From: Brachyspira catarrhinii
GTDB lineage: Bacteria > Spirochaetota > Brachyspiria > Brachyspirales > Brachyspiraceae
Assembly (NCBI RefSeq): GCF_005518285.1
Contig: NZ_SJDU01000027.1
Coordinates: 1-12,569 of the forward strand
Reading direction: 5' to 3'
DNA: 12,569 bases
Shown: one piece after another, positions 5,488 through 12,569 of the stretch
Layout of the letters: the number at the start of each line of letters is the position of its first letter
How positions within the stretch are numbered: position 1 is the stretch's first letter
Position numbers and translations under genes: made by a program
Notes under the pieces: generated by a model
Database searches by the model: none
The model's input: the letters and a program-made list of their open reading frames with translations, nothing else
Told to the model about the DNA's origin: nothing

Positions 5488-6948
5488 CTATTTTACTTTT
5501 AATATTTCTAAATTTTTCATTAATCCTTTTTTATGCGATTCTTCATATTCTATTGAATTATTAACTATTCCCCAATAAGTCCAAAGATAATTTACTAACA
5601 ATTGCGATTTTCGAACCATTTTCTCATCAGCTCCTTTATATAGTTTGATAAACTCCAGACGCTGCTCATCGTTTACGTTAGACTCGCAGATAAAATTAGC
5701 CAAATCCCAATATTTAGAAGAAAATCCCGAATATTCAAAATCAATTAATTTCACATCCTTGCCATTATACATTATATTTCCATATAATAAATCTCTATGG
5801 CATAAAACCTGTTTATCTCTTTCTATTTCGTCAGCTATAGACAATATATATTTTCTTTGAGTTTCGGTAGTTATTTTTTTATTTGCAAGTTTTTCGTATT
5901 TGTCTATTTCCGAATGCATAGACATAGGTTTAAAACCTTTATTATTTTTTAATTTTACGCTATGCAATATCGTTAATGTTTTAATAAAAGAATTGAAAAA
6001 TTTAGTGTTCAAATCTTCGTCCGTTATACTATGATAGCCTTTTAAATAATCGGTTATTTTTACATCCCAATCAAAAAATTCCGTTTTAGGACATATACTC
6101 GAAGGAATTACGGATGTTATTTTTCTTTCCGCAGGTCTATCGACAAAAGCTTCCGTTCCTAACCCCGGGATTCTTATAACTTTATCATGTCCCATAAATT
6201 TTATGCGATAATTATAATTGGTTAATCCCGCTAATCTTACGGCTCTATTATTATCGGAGCATTGTTTTGCTATATCGTCCGAAGTTAATAAGTTATGGTT
6301 TATTGCATCGTTAAAAGAATCTATTTCATAAATTAAACCTTTTACTTCCGTTATATAAAAATCCATCTTCTTAAAAGATTTTTGTATTATATATTCCCAA
6401 TATACTTTATCGCTCAATTTCTTTAATTCTTGTTTTATTATTTTCAAATCCTTTTGAGCGATATATGCGATTCCCGTTTCGCATAATCCGCCCATGCTAT
6501 TTTCATTTATGCCGATTAATTTGTTATTTTCGTCTATATAGTATTGCCAAGTAGGATGATTGGTTTTTTCTAAATGTTGCGCTATAAATTGAGAAACATT
6601 TTTTCTTATATATCTGATAAAATCGTTTTTTATATATAAATCTCCGTTCATTATTAATGTGTCGGTATCGAGATTATCAATTACGAGTTTTAATGAATTG
6701 GCGCTGTTGGTTGTTTCAAAATCTTTAGAAATTACTTTTTTAAATCCTAATTTCTTTTTATAAGGATTGAACATCTCGTTTTTATAACCCGTAACTACGG
6801 TAATATCTTTAATGCCTCCGTTTTTTAAACATTTTATCATATTTTCTAATATGGTTTTTCCGTTGATTTTCAATAAAGGTTTAGGTTTTAATAAAGTCAT
6901 TGGAGAAAGTCTCGAACCTTTTCCCGCTGCAAGTATAACTGCTTTCAT
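5488..6948 (-). CDS. fused phosphocholine cytidylyltransferase / choline kinase (LicCA-type)
   Basis: This two-domain, 486-residue protein makes CDP-choline or a close analogue. Residues 1 to about 230 form a nucleotidyltransferase domain with LAAGKGSRL (6-14), KPKPL (21-25) and NGDLY (101-105). Residues about 235-486 form a choline-kinase/aminoglycoside-kinase fold with HRDLLYGNIM (384-393; D386 catalytic, N391) and IDFEYSG (402-408; D403 metal-binding). The kinase would phosphorylate choline and the N-terminal domain would load it with CTP. The same fusion is known from Treponema denticola, where it feeds phosphatidylcholine synthesis; LicA and LicC also serve phosphocholine decoration of surface glycans. 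Choline versus ethanolamine cannot be decided here. AGGAG lies 7 bases before the ATG. It is the last gene of the operon, 58 bases after its neighbour. Confidence 0.88.
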   Translation of the reverse strand: MKAVILAAGKGSRLSPMTLLKPKPLLKINGKTILENMIKCLKNGGIKDITVVTGYKNEMFNPYKKKLGFKKVISKDFETTNSANSLKLVIDNLDTDTLIMNGDLYIKNDFIRYIRKNVSQFIAQHLEKTNHPTWQYYIDENNKLIGINENSMGGLCETGIAYIAQKDLKIIKQELKKLSDKVYWEYIIQKSFKKMDFYITEVKGLIYEIDSFNDAINHNLLTSDDIAKQCSDNNRAVRLAGLTNYNYRIKFMGHDKVIRIPGLGTEAFVDRPAERKITSVIPSSICPKTEFFDWDVKITDYLKGYHSITDEDLNTKFFNSFIKTLTILHSVKLKNNKGFKPMSMHSEIDKYEKLANKKITTETQRKYILSIADEIERDKQVLCHRDLLYGNIMYNGKDVKLIDFEYSGFSSKYWDLANFICESNVNDEQRLEFIKLYKGADEKMVRKSQLLVNYLWTYWGIVNNSIEYEESHKKGLMKNLEILKVK

Positions 6949-7006
6949 TATAAATCTCCTTTTATTTTATTATTTTGTTTTAAATAATAAAATAATTTTT
7001 TAATAT

Positions 7007-8293
7007 TTAAGCCAAATCTTTTAACATTTTATTTAAAAATATTGCTCCTCTTTTTCCCGCTTCGCCTCTATACATATAGGCTTCTTCTTTAACTTTTAAA
7101 ATATTTTCTTTTATCGTTTCGTTATTTATAGTTTCGCTCACTATATTTGCAATTTCCGAAAAATTATTCTCGTCTAAAGAAACGGAAATTTTGGGCAAAG
7201 TTTTTAAAGTCCAAGTTTCGTCTTTAAGTTCTATAGCGTCAGTTCCTCTTTTATCGAAAGTAAAACTCGGTATTATAGCGGGTTTTTCAAAAAGAAAAGC
7301 GTAATCGAATATGACTCCAGAAAAATCCGAAAGCATTACATCGGCTCTCGATAGAGATAATATATTGTCGACATCGAAATCCCATTCCAAATTTTTATTA
7401 TATTTATATTTATCTTTTAATTTTTCAATCAATTCTTTTTCGACTATTAAAGATTGAGGATGAGGACGAACGATACAATAAAAATCGTTTTCAAGAATAG
7501 CGTCTATAAGTTTATCGCCAAACCTCGTAAGCAAACCGTTAATCCCCCAAGAAGGCGCTATTAAAACCGTCCTTTTATCGTTATTCTTTTTAAATTTGCT
7601 TTTAATTTCCGCAATTTCTTTTTTCTTTTCAAGTTCGTCCAAATAAGTGCTTCCTATAATATCGAGTTCTTTTATTTTGGTTTTTCTCAAATTTTCAAGC
7701 TCTCTAATATCGTCAATTTGATTTTTCCCGTTTAGCAAAACCGCATCGAAAAAATCTAAAGAATAAAGGCAATATAAAGCCGCTTCGCTTGGCGCATGCA
7801 TTATATGAACATATTTCTTTACTCCTTTTGATTTTTTAAGTTGAAACACATCCAAATTCGGAGTTGTCATTAAACAAATATCGGTTTCTATAAAATTTAA
7901 TTTCGCATAAGCTTTATTTCCCGTTCCTATAAATTCGCTGTGAAGCAAATCGTTTTTTATTTCAAAAATCGGGTCGTCTTCGCTCGAACTATAATAAATA
8001 ATTGGAATTTCCAAATTAATCAGTTCTTCGATTATTGGCTTAAACACATTATAATATCTTTTATCTTCTCCATAAATTATTATTTTAGATTTCGTTTTAG
8101 AGTTTTTATCTTTTTTATTGGCGTTAGTAAGAGAAAAATTTTTTAATTTTATTATAAGCGCTTTCGACAAAAAGAATAGAGTTCCGATTATTCCAAATAA
8201 CGCCGAAAAAAGCAAACTTCCCGTGCCAGGGTCAATATAACAGAATAAACTATTTTGAATTATTACGAGTAAAATTATAACGGATAAAATCAT
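7007..8293 (-). CDS. CDP-glycerol glycerophosphotransferase-family protein (TagB/TagF-like)
   Basis: The 428 residues contain two N-terminal hydrophobic segments (about 1-18 and 25-46) flanking the motif YIDPGTGS (19-26), then a GT-B-like domain from about 70. The domain has family landmarks: HIMHAPSE (163-170), IAPSWG (245-250), RPHP (276-279) and LSDFSGVIFDYAF (321-333, matching the family's SDYSS region). Family members move glycerol phosphate from CDP-glycerol to a membrane-bound acceptor at the cytoplasmic face. In a Gram-negative-type envelope the acceptor would be a glycolipid or capsule glycan rather than teichoic acid. Since the next gene makes a CDP-activated alcohol, CDP-choline as donor is also conceivable. 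GAGGA lies 6 bases before the ATG, and the upstream gene ends 35 bases away. Confidence 0.85.
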   Translation of the reverse strand: MILSVIILLVIIQNSLFCYIDPGTGSLLFSALFGIIGTLFFLSKALIIKLKNFSLTNANKKDKNSKTKSKIIIYGEDKRYYNVFKPIIEELINLEIPIIYYSSSEDDPIFEIKNDLLHSEFIGTGNKAYAKLNFIETDICLMTTPNLDVFQLKKSKGVKKYVHIMHAPSEAALYCLYSLDFFDAVLLNGKNQIDDIRELENLRKTKIKELDIIGSTYLDELEKKKEIAEIKSKFKKNNDKRTVLIAPSWGINGLLTRFGDKLIDAILENDFYCIVRPHPQSLIVEKELIEKLKDKYKYNKNLEWDFDVDNILSLSRADVMLSDFSGVIFDYAFLFEKPAIIPSFTFDKRGTDAIELKDETWTLKTLPKISVSLDENNFSEIANIVSETINNETIKENILKVKEEAYMYRGEAGKRGAIFLNKMLKDLA

Positions 8294-8328
8294 ATCAATT
8301 CCTCAAAAATTTATTTTAATTTTATTTC

Positions 8329-11142
8329 TTATCTCAATTCAATCTCTTTCGTCTCTTTAGTCTTCCAATCGATTTGAAATTTCTTCCAATTATTTATATC
8401 AAAAATATTTTCTTTAACATGATAATAATAATCAAAATCTAATCTCGTTTTGAAATTTCCTTTCGGGTCGCTATGTTTAGTCAAAACGATATTAACGCCG
8501 TTGGTTTTATAATCGTTCGTAATAATATTTCCCGTGAAAGGGTTTTTAGCTTCGTTTAATAAATGCTTCGTAGCCAAAAACGGAATGTCGGCTATGGTCA
8601 TAAAATCTCCGTTTTCAATTATATTTCCTTTGCTATTAAAATCTTTTACGAACATCATAGCGTTAAACACTTTGAATTCTACCATTCCTTTTTCGTTAAA
8701 TATGGACGGATTAAAATAACCCGAATGGTCGGAAGTTATAATTATTTTTGTATTGTCGTAAATATCGTTTTCTTTTAAGAATTTGAAGAAATTTGAAAGT
8801 TCTCTAAAAGACGCTACGGTGGAATAATAACTTCTTGCGGAAAAATCGTTTTCAAAAAATTCCAAATCTTCTTCTGGAACATCTCTTATTTCAAGGCTCG
8901 GTTTATAATCGTAGTTATAATTAAAAGGTTCATGCGTGGTGTCGCTATGAATAAAATTAAAACAATTTCCGTCTTCGTTTATTTTAGTAAGGTTTGTTAA
9001 TGCTTGCAATAAAGCGTATTCTTCTATTCCTTTTCCCACTATCGTTAAATTTTTATTTCCGTTTGGAATAAACCAATCGTTATGCGAATATAATTTATGT
9101 CTCAAAAATACGGGAAGCGCTCTAAATAAAGCGAATCTCATAGCTCGTCTTTTATTTTCTTCGAATATTTTTTCTTCGGTTATATTGTTTTCAGAATTAT
9201 TAAGCAAAGTGTTTAATTCTTTTTCAATCATACTTTTTTCAATATTGTATGCTTTTATATTTGTGTGTTCTTTAAATATAGTCAAATCGGGCGTCCAAGA
9301 AAAATTTGCAAATGCTGGAGCGAAAGTCATTGTTTTATATCCGATATCCGAAAATAATTTTGGCATCATTATTAAAGATTCGTTATGATGTTCTTTTAAA
9401 ATATATTCTTTATTCAAATCTACGGGAATTAAGTATTCGTATCCGCCGTATAAAGTTTGTATGCTTCCGAAAGTTTGAGGAGCGAGAGAAACCGTATTAT
9501 AATAATATACGAAACCTTCCATTTCGGCTTTAATATCTGGAAATTCATCGAATACCAATTCTGCAAATTCGGGGCAGCCTCTGTCTAAAATTATTATAAA
9601 AATATTCGTCCCCGTCTTTGAAAAATTAAATACATCGTAATTATCGTTTTTATTTTGAATTTGACTATTTAGAGAATTTATTTCCGACAATATTTTTTGT
9701 TCTTTATTTATCTTTACAAAATCGAATACGGATATTGAAATCAAAGAAATTATTACGATTATAAATATATTGAATAAATAAATTTGCAAATTCTTTTTTA
9801 TAATAAATAAAACTATAAATAAAACGACAAACATTAAAACTAAATTTAATATTATTTGTTTTGTCGTTGGAATTAGCAAATATTCCAATTCAAATTTGAA
9901 ATTGCTCGCTATAAATCCGTAGTTCATTACCATTATAAAAGTGTTCGATAAAAATAATAAAGCCAATATGACGGATATTAAAGTAATTATATTTTTAAAT
10001 TTGTCGGAGAAAAGAAAATATAAAAACATAGGATAAACGAAAAATAATCCGAAATATTTAAACATATTCGTCAATATTATTTCAAAAGGTTTTTCAAATT
10101 CCTGCCCCGAAGAAGCTATAAGAGAAGTCAATATAAATAAACCCGATAAAATCGTAATTGTCGTTATCGAAGAAATGAAGAGTCGCAATTTATATTTTAT
10201 TTCCATAGATTTTAAGATTTTCTTTCTATATAGAATAAAAATTAAAATTACGATTGATAGAATTAACCAAATAAAAAATAAATCTTTATAGGTTTTTACA
10301 TGAATAATCAAAACTTTTAATATTTCATGTTCGCTCGATTTGTTTATAAAATAATTTCTTAAATAAAAAAGAGTCGTCATTATAACTATAAATACGGAAT
10401 ATAAACCGTATAAAATTTTAGAGAATAAAATAAATTTTCTGTTTTTGAATATGGATTTTATTTTATTCAAATTAAGCAAAACTAAATTTTTGAAAAACGA
10501 AAAAGCGCAGTTGATAGTCCAATATAATAAAAGTATCGCTGGAGAATTATATAAAAATACTAAAAAGAATAAACTCATCAAAAATATTGGAATCGATTCT
10601 TTAAATGTTAATTTTTTGGAATAAACTATTGTCGAAAGCAGAGAGAAAAATGTCATTATAAAAGGCAGTAAATTTATAGTCAAATTTCCGATGCGAATCA
10701 ATTTATCCGCTTCGCCCAAACTTTTTATCAAATAAAAACTTTCCGTATACGCTCCCGTCAAACTATGAAAGAAATTATAACCCGCCAAAAAGAAAGGGAT
10801 TTGTATAAGAAGTCCCAAAGTTCCTCTGAAAGAGTAAATCGTTTTATAGCCGTTGATTCTTTGGCAAGCTCTTATAAGCAAATATCTTTGGTCGCCTTTA
10901 TAAACCGATTTTATATTGTCTATCATGGGCTTCATTTTATTTTGAATTTCTCTTTCTTTTTTCTGCCATTCTTCCGCCTTATTGTATAAAGGCAAGGCTA
11001 AAATATTTATTATGACGCTTGTTATAAAAACGCTTTCGGCATAACTGCTTTGAGCGATTACTTTAAAATAATAAAATACGATTTCTATAATAAATTCTAT
11101 AGGGTAAATTGTCGCATTGTATAATATATTGAAAAAGTTCAT
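8329..11142 (-). CDS. YidC/Oxa1-like membrane domain fused to a sulfatase/LtaS-like phosphotransferase
   Basis: This 937-residue protein has three parts. Residues 1 to about 225 resemble the YidC/Oxa1 core, including the ALPLY turn near 49-53, a charged hairpin at about 55-100 and IQIPFFLAGY (113-122). The groove arginine of true insertases aligns by eye with N46. Residues about 236-476 add roughly seven hydrophobic helices. Residues about 510-890 form an alkaline-phosphatase-superfamily domain like LtaS, EptA and sulfatases: ILD with D520, APQTFGS with probable nucleophile T557, DTTHEPF with H737, and TSDHSG with D805 and H806. It probably transfers a lipid-derived phospho-headgroup to a surface polymer outside the inner membrane. 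GGAG lies 6 bases before the ATG. It is first in a three-gene operon and may be coupled to the upstream leader ORF. Confidence 0.85.
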   Translation of the reverse strand: MNFFNILYNATIYPIEFIIEIVFYYFKVIAQSSYAESVFITSVIINILALPLYNKAEEWQKKEREIQNKMKPMIDNIKSVYKGDQRYLLIRACQRINGYKTIYSFRGTLGLLIQIPFFLAGYNFFHSLTGAYTESFYLIKSLGEADKLIRIGNLTINLLPFIMTFFSLLSTIVYSKKLTFKESIPIFLMSLFFLVFLYNSPAILLLYWTINCAFSFFKNLVLLNLNKIKSIFKNRKFILFSKILYGLYSVFIVIMTTLFYLRNYFINKSSEHEILKVLIIHVKTYKDLFFIWLILSIVILIFILYRKKILKSMEIKYKLRLFISSITTITILSGLFILTSLIASSGQEFEKPFEIILTNMFKYFGLFFVYPMFLYFLFSDKFKNIITLISVILALLFLSNTFIMVMNYGFIASNFKFELEYLLIPTTKQIILNLVLMFVVLFIVLFIIKKNLQIYLFNIFIIVIISLISISVFDFVKINKEQKILSEINSLNSQIQNKNDNYDVFNFSKTGTNIFIIILDRGCPEFAELVFDEFPDIKAEMEGFVYYYNTVSLAPQTFGSIQTLYGGYEYLIPVDLNKEYILKEHHNESLIMMPKLFSDIGYKTMTFAPAFANFSWTPDLTIFKEHTNIKAYNIEKSMIEKELNTLLNNSENNITEEKIFEENKRRAMRFALFRALPVFLRHKLYSHNDWFIPNGNKNLTIVGKGIEEYALLQALTNLTKINEDGNCFNFIHSDTTHEPFNYNYDYKPSLEIRDVPEEDLEFFENDFSARSYYSTVASFRELSNFFKFLKENDIYDNTKIIITSDHSGYFNPSIFNEKGMVEFKVFNAMMFVKDFNSKGNIIENGDFMTIADIPFLATKHLLNEAKNPFTGNIITNDYKTNGVNIVLTKHSDPKGNFKTRLDFDYYYHVKENIFDINNWKKFQIDWKTKETKEIELR

Positions 11143-11176
11143 GATTTACTCCAAAAATCATAAACTTTCGTTCGGT

Positions 11177-11200
11177 TTATACTTACAAAGCGAAGTATAA
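11177..11200 (-). promoter_or_regulatory. hairpin in the operon leader
   Basis: TTATACTT (11177-11184) and AAGTATAA (11193-11200) are perfect 8-bp inverted repeats around an 8-base loop, about 35 bases upstream of the fusion gene's start. It would fold in the leader RNA and overlaps the open extension of the leader ORF. A regulatory role is not shown. Confidence 0.35.
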
Positions 11201-11234
11201 TGAAATATTTGAAAAATTTTAAAATGACAATAAA

Positions 11235-11250
11235 CGCTATAATTATAGCG
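11235..11250. promoter_or_regulatory. 16-base perfect palindrome containing TATAAT
   Basis: CGCTATAATTATAGCG is self-complementary. On the minus strand it carries a perfect -10 box (11242-11247). A -35-like TTCTCA from the adjacent repeat array (11265-11270) sits 17 bases upstream. As RNA it forms a 6-bp stem with an AATT loop, followed by TTTATT. It could be a second promoter, an operator, or a weak attenuator; the leader ORF stop lies inside it. Confidence 0.45.
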
Positions 11251-11302
11251 TGAGAAGTGAGAAGTGAGAAGTGAGAAGTGAGAATTTATTCACCGATAAC
11301 AT
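11243..11302 (-). CDS. leader ORF through a 7-base repeat, likely phase-variable
   Basis: The 19-codon ORF encodes MLSVNKFSLLTSHFSLLTL and stops at TAA. It has the best translation signal seen here: GGAGG (11309-11313) 6 bases before the ATG, behind a strong promoter at 11341-11369. Five TTCTCAC units make up most of the coding part. Each unit change shifts the frame by one base. With 6 or 3 copies the frame would continue for 36 more codons, including a hydrophobic stretch beginning AIIIAFIVILKFF. It would then end at a TGA (11141-11139) overlapping the fusion gene's start as ATGA. In the given sequence it is in the short state. No homologous protein is known to me; a regulatory leader peptide is the main alternative. 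Confidence 0.5.
   Translation of the reverse strand: MLSVNKFSLLTSHFSLLTL
11250..11284. repeat. GTGAGAA heptanucleotide tandem repeat, 5 perfect copies
   Basis: Five exact 7-base units (TTCTCAC on the minus strand) lie within the leader ORF, directly upstream of the palindrome. The unit length is not a multiple of three. The tract is about 110-140 bases upstream of the surface-polymer operon. Confidence 0.95.
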
Positions 11303-11340
11303 TTTTCGCCTCCACTAATCTAACTCAATTCATTTATTTA

Positions 11341-11369
11341 ATTTTATCATTTTTCTAAAATAATGTCAA
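11341..11369 (-). promoter_or_regulatory. main promoter of the surface-polymer operon
   Basis: A perfect TTGACA (11364-11369) and TAAAAT (11341-11346) are 17 bases apart on the minus strand. Predicted +1 is near 11334, giving about 31 bases before the leader ORF's ATG, with its GGAGG in the right place. The rest of the gap, 11370-11452, is AT-rich; I see no convincing terminator for the gene ending at 11453. Confidence 0.7.
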
Positions 11370-11452
11370 GTTTAAATTTAGAATTTTATCCTTGTTTAAA
11401 TTAAAAAATAATAATCTAAATACTAAAAGAGTCATTGTATATGAAGATAATA

Positions 11453-12433
11453 TTATTTATTCCTAATATATTTTTCATCTATATCGCTTGGATTAATAAG
11501 AATTTTATTTTTATATTTATTGAATATATGAGCTGTTCTGCAAAATCCGCCTTCGGATGCGATTTGATATTTGCAATTGCTTATTAAATAAAAATCAAAA
11601 TAGCCTTTATCGTTATCGTTTATATCTACCGCCATATAATCGTATTTATCTTTTATTAAAGGAATTAATTTGCTTTTCACCCAATCCATGTCGTCCGAAA
11701 AGAAATATATTTTTAATTTTCCTTTGACTTTTTTATTTATTTTTTCAATCGCTTTTATAAAATATTCTTCATTCAAATTAAACCATCTATAATCCACTAC
11801 AAGATAATCGTTTCTTCTAATATGACAAGCTAATGAATGTTTACAATTTTTAATATCCTCATAAATTCTTTTATTGTCGCTATCCAACTTTGGAAGAATA
11901 TATTTATCTAAATCAAATACTTCATTAAAATCTAATTTTTTAGTATATGATTTCCAAAGTGAAAAAACATTCAAATAAAGAAATTTACTATTTTCAATTA
12001 TATTACTTATATCGATACCATCATATTCATGTCCATCTATAAAAAATTTTTTTGCAATTTCTACTTCGTTCTTGTTAGCTAATTTAAAAGTAAAGTCATC
12101 AAATATATTTAAAAGCTCAAAATTTCTATTATATTTTCCAGTTTCGTCTTTTCCACTACGATTATACCATGAAATATCGTATAATACTTTTTTTCCATAT
12201 AATTTTTCAATGGAATAGCCATATCTATAAAGATGAAGTTGGTCGACAAATCCTGCTGCAATTTCTACAACTATAAAACCTATACTATTATTTGCTACTT
12301 TTAATAATATATCATTTTGTTCTTTTATTTCTAAAATTGTATCGACTAATTCTCTAATGAAATCTCGAAGTTTCCTAAACGGTATCCACCAGACAATATC
12401 GTTCAAATATTTCTTTAATTTTTCGTTAGGCAT
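11453..12433 (-). CDS. GT11-family (alpha-1,2-fucosyltransferase-like) glycosyltransferase
   Basis: The 326 residues look like glycosyltransferase family 11, which moves fucose from GDP-fucose onto a glycan. Visible are QLHLYRYGYSIEKLYG (65-80, the family's GNQLFQYA-like start), the sugar-nucleotide motif HIRRNDY (204-210; usually HIRRGDY), YFFSDDMDW (243-251) and the C-terminal SNCKYQIASEGGFC (285-298). A 40-residue N-terminal extension with WWIPFRKLRDFIR precedes the catalytic domain and may bind membrane or partners. GAGGTG lies 9 bases before the ATG. The gene appears poorer in CG dinucleotides than its neighbours, a hint of recent gain. A 5-base repeat lies about 80 bases upstream. The family call is good; the exact sugar and linkage are unknown. 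Confidence 0.82.
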   Translation of the reverse strand: MPNEKLKKYLNDIVWWIPFRKLRDFIRELVDTILEIKEQNDILLKVANNSIGFIVVEIAAGFVDQLHLYRYGYSIEKLYGKKVLYDISWYNRSGKDETGKYNRNFELLNIFDDFTFKLANKNEVEIAKKFFIDGHEYDGIDISNIIENSKFLYLNVFSLWKSYTKKLDFNEVFDLDKYILPKLDSDNKRIYEDIKNCKHSLACHIRRNDYLVVDYRWFNLNEEYFIKAIEKINKKVKGKLKIYFFSDDMDWVKSKLIPLIKDKYDYMAVDINDNDKGYFDFYLISNCKYQIASEGGFCRTAHIFNKYKNKILINPSDIDEKYIRNK

Positions 12434-12515
12434 AATATTTTACACCTCGCAAAAAATTAGAAATTGAAATGCACTTTTTGGAATAAATTGAAACTAATAA
12501 AAAATTTAAAATATT

Positions 12516-12545
12516 AGTATAGTATAGTATAGTATAGTATAGTAT
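12516..12545. repeat. AGTAT pentanucleotide tandem repeat, 6 copies
   Basis: Six exact AGTAT units lie 83 bases upstream of the GT11 gene. On the minus strand the tract reads as overlapping TATACT hexamers, each one base from the -10 consensus and 5 bases apart. Copy number could change promoter geometry. The upstream -35 region is near the window edge and I see no clear one. Confidence 0.93.
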
Positions 12546-12569
12546 TTTGCATAAGGTTTCTACTAATTT

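Noticed and set aside
8534..8778. Plus-strand ORFs inside the YidC-sulfatase gene
   Set aside because: They are antisense shadows of a long, motif-supported reading frame, with no ribosome sites or recognisable proteins.
11235..11250. Strong rho-independent terminator
   Set aside because: The stem is only 6 bp with mixed bases after it rather than a U tract; at best a weak attenuator.
11250..11284. CRISPR array
   Set aside because: The units are 7 bases and directly adjoining, without spacers; it is a simple tandem repeat.
12514..12552. 12-codon ORF through the AGTAT repeat
   Set aside because: There is no Shine-Dalgarno site in the visible upstream bases and the promoter region is cut by the window; a -10-like role for the repeat fits better.

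Overview
The window is AT-rich, gene-dense bacterial DNA. It most resembles a low-G+C spirochaete, probably Brachyspira. This is an inference from the base composition, the overall gene style, and a fused LicC-LicA enzyme like the one known from Treponema denticola; no single marker proves it. All protein genes but one lie on the minus strand, so most of the window is best read from right to left.

Right part (about 11140-12569). A GT11-type (alpha-1,2-fucosyltransferase-like) glycosyltransferase gene is preceded by six copies of AGTAT. Between it and the next operon is a regulatory region holding a strong sigma70-type promoter, an excellent Shine-Dalgarno site, and a short leader ORF that runs through five perfect copies of a 7-base repeat. 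One added copy would extend that ORF until its stop overlaps the next start codon as ATGA, which is the layout of a phase-variation switch.

Middle-right (5488-11142). This is a three-gene surface-polymer operon. The first product is a 937-residue fusion of a YidC/Oxa1-like membrane domain, about seven further membrane helices and an alkaline-phosphatase-superfamily (sulfatase/LtaS/EptA-like) domain. The second is a CDP-glycerol glycerophosphotransferase-family protein, and the third a fused phosphocholine cytidylyltransferase/choline kinase (LicCA). Together they suggest decoration of a surface glycan or glycolipid with phospho-substituents such as glycerol phosphate or phosphocholine.

Middle (2746-5381). 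A small unknown gene on the plus strand stands divergent from a PP2C-like gene that lacks several catalytic residues. Next come tRNA-Leu(UAA), a 66-residue two-helix membrane protein and a BatA-like von Willebrand A protein; these last three probably share the tRNA promoter.

Left part (1-2745). A palindromic, apparently interspersed repeat and a rho-independent terminator fill the gap before the purB-trmD housekeeping pair. purB has a near-consensus promoter whose -10 box ends six bases before the ATG, implying a leaderless mRNA. At the left edge, a similar promoter and ATG lead into a GCTCG repeat. All three short tandem repeats in the window have units (5, 7 and 5 bases) that are not multiples of three.
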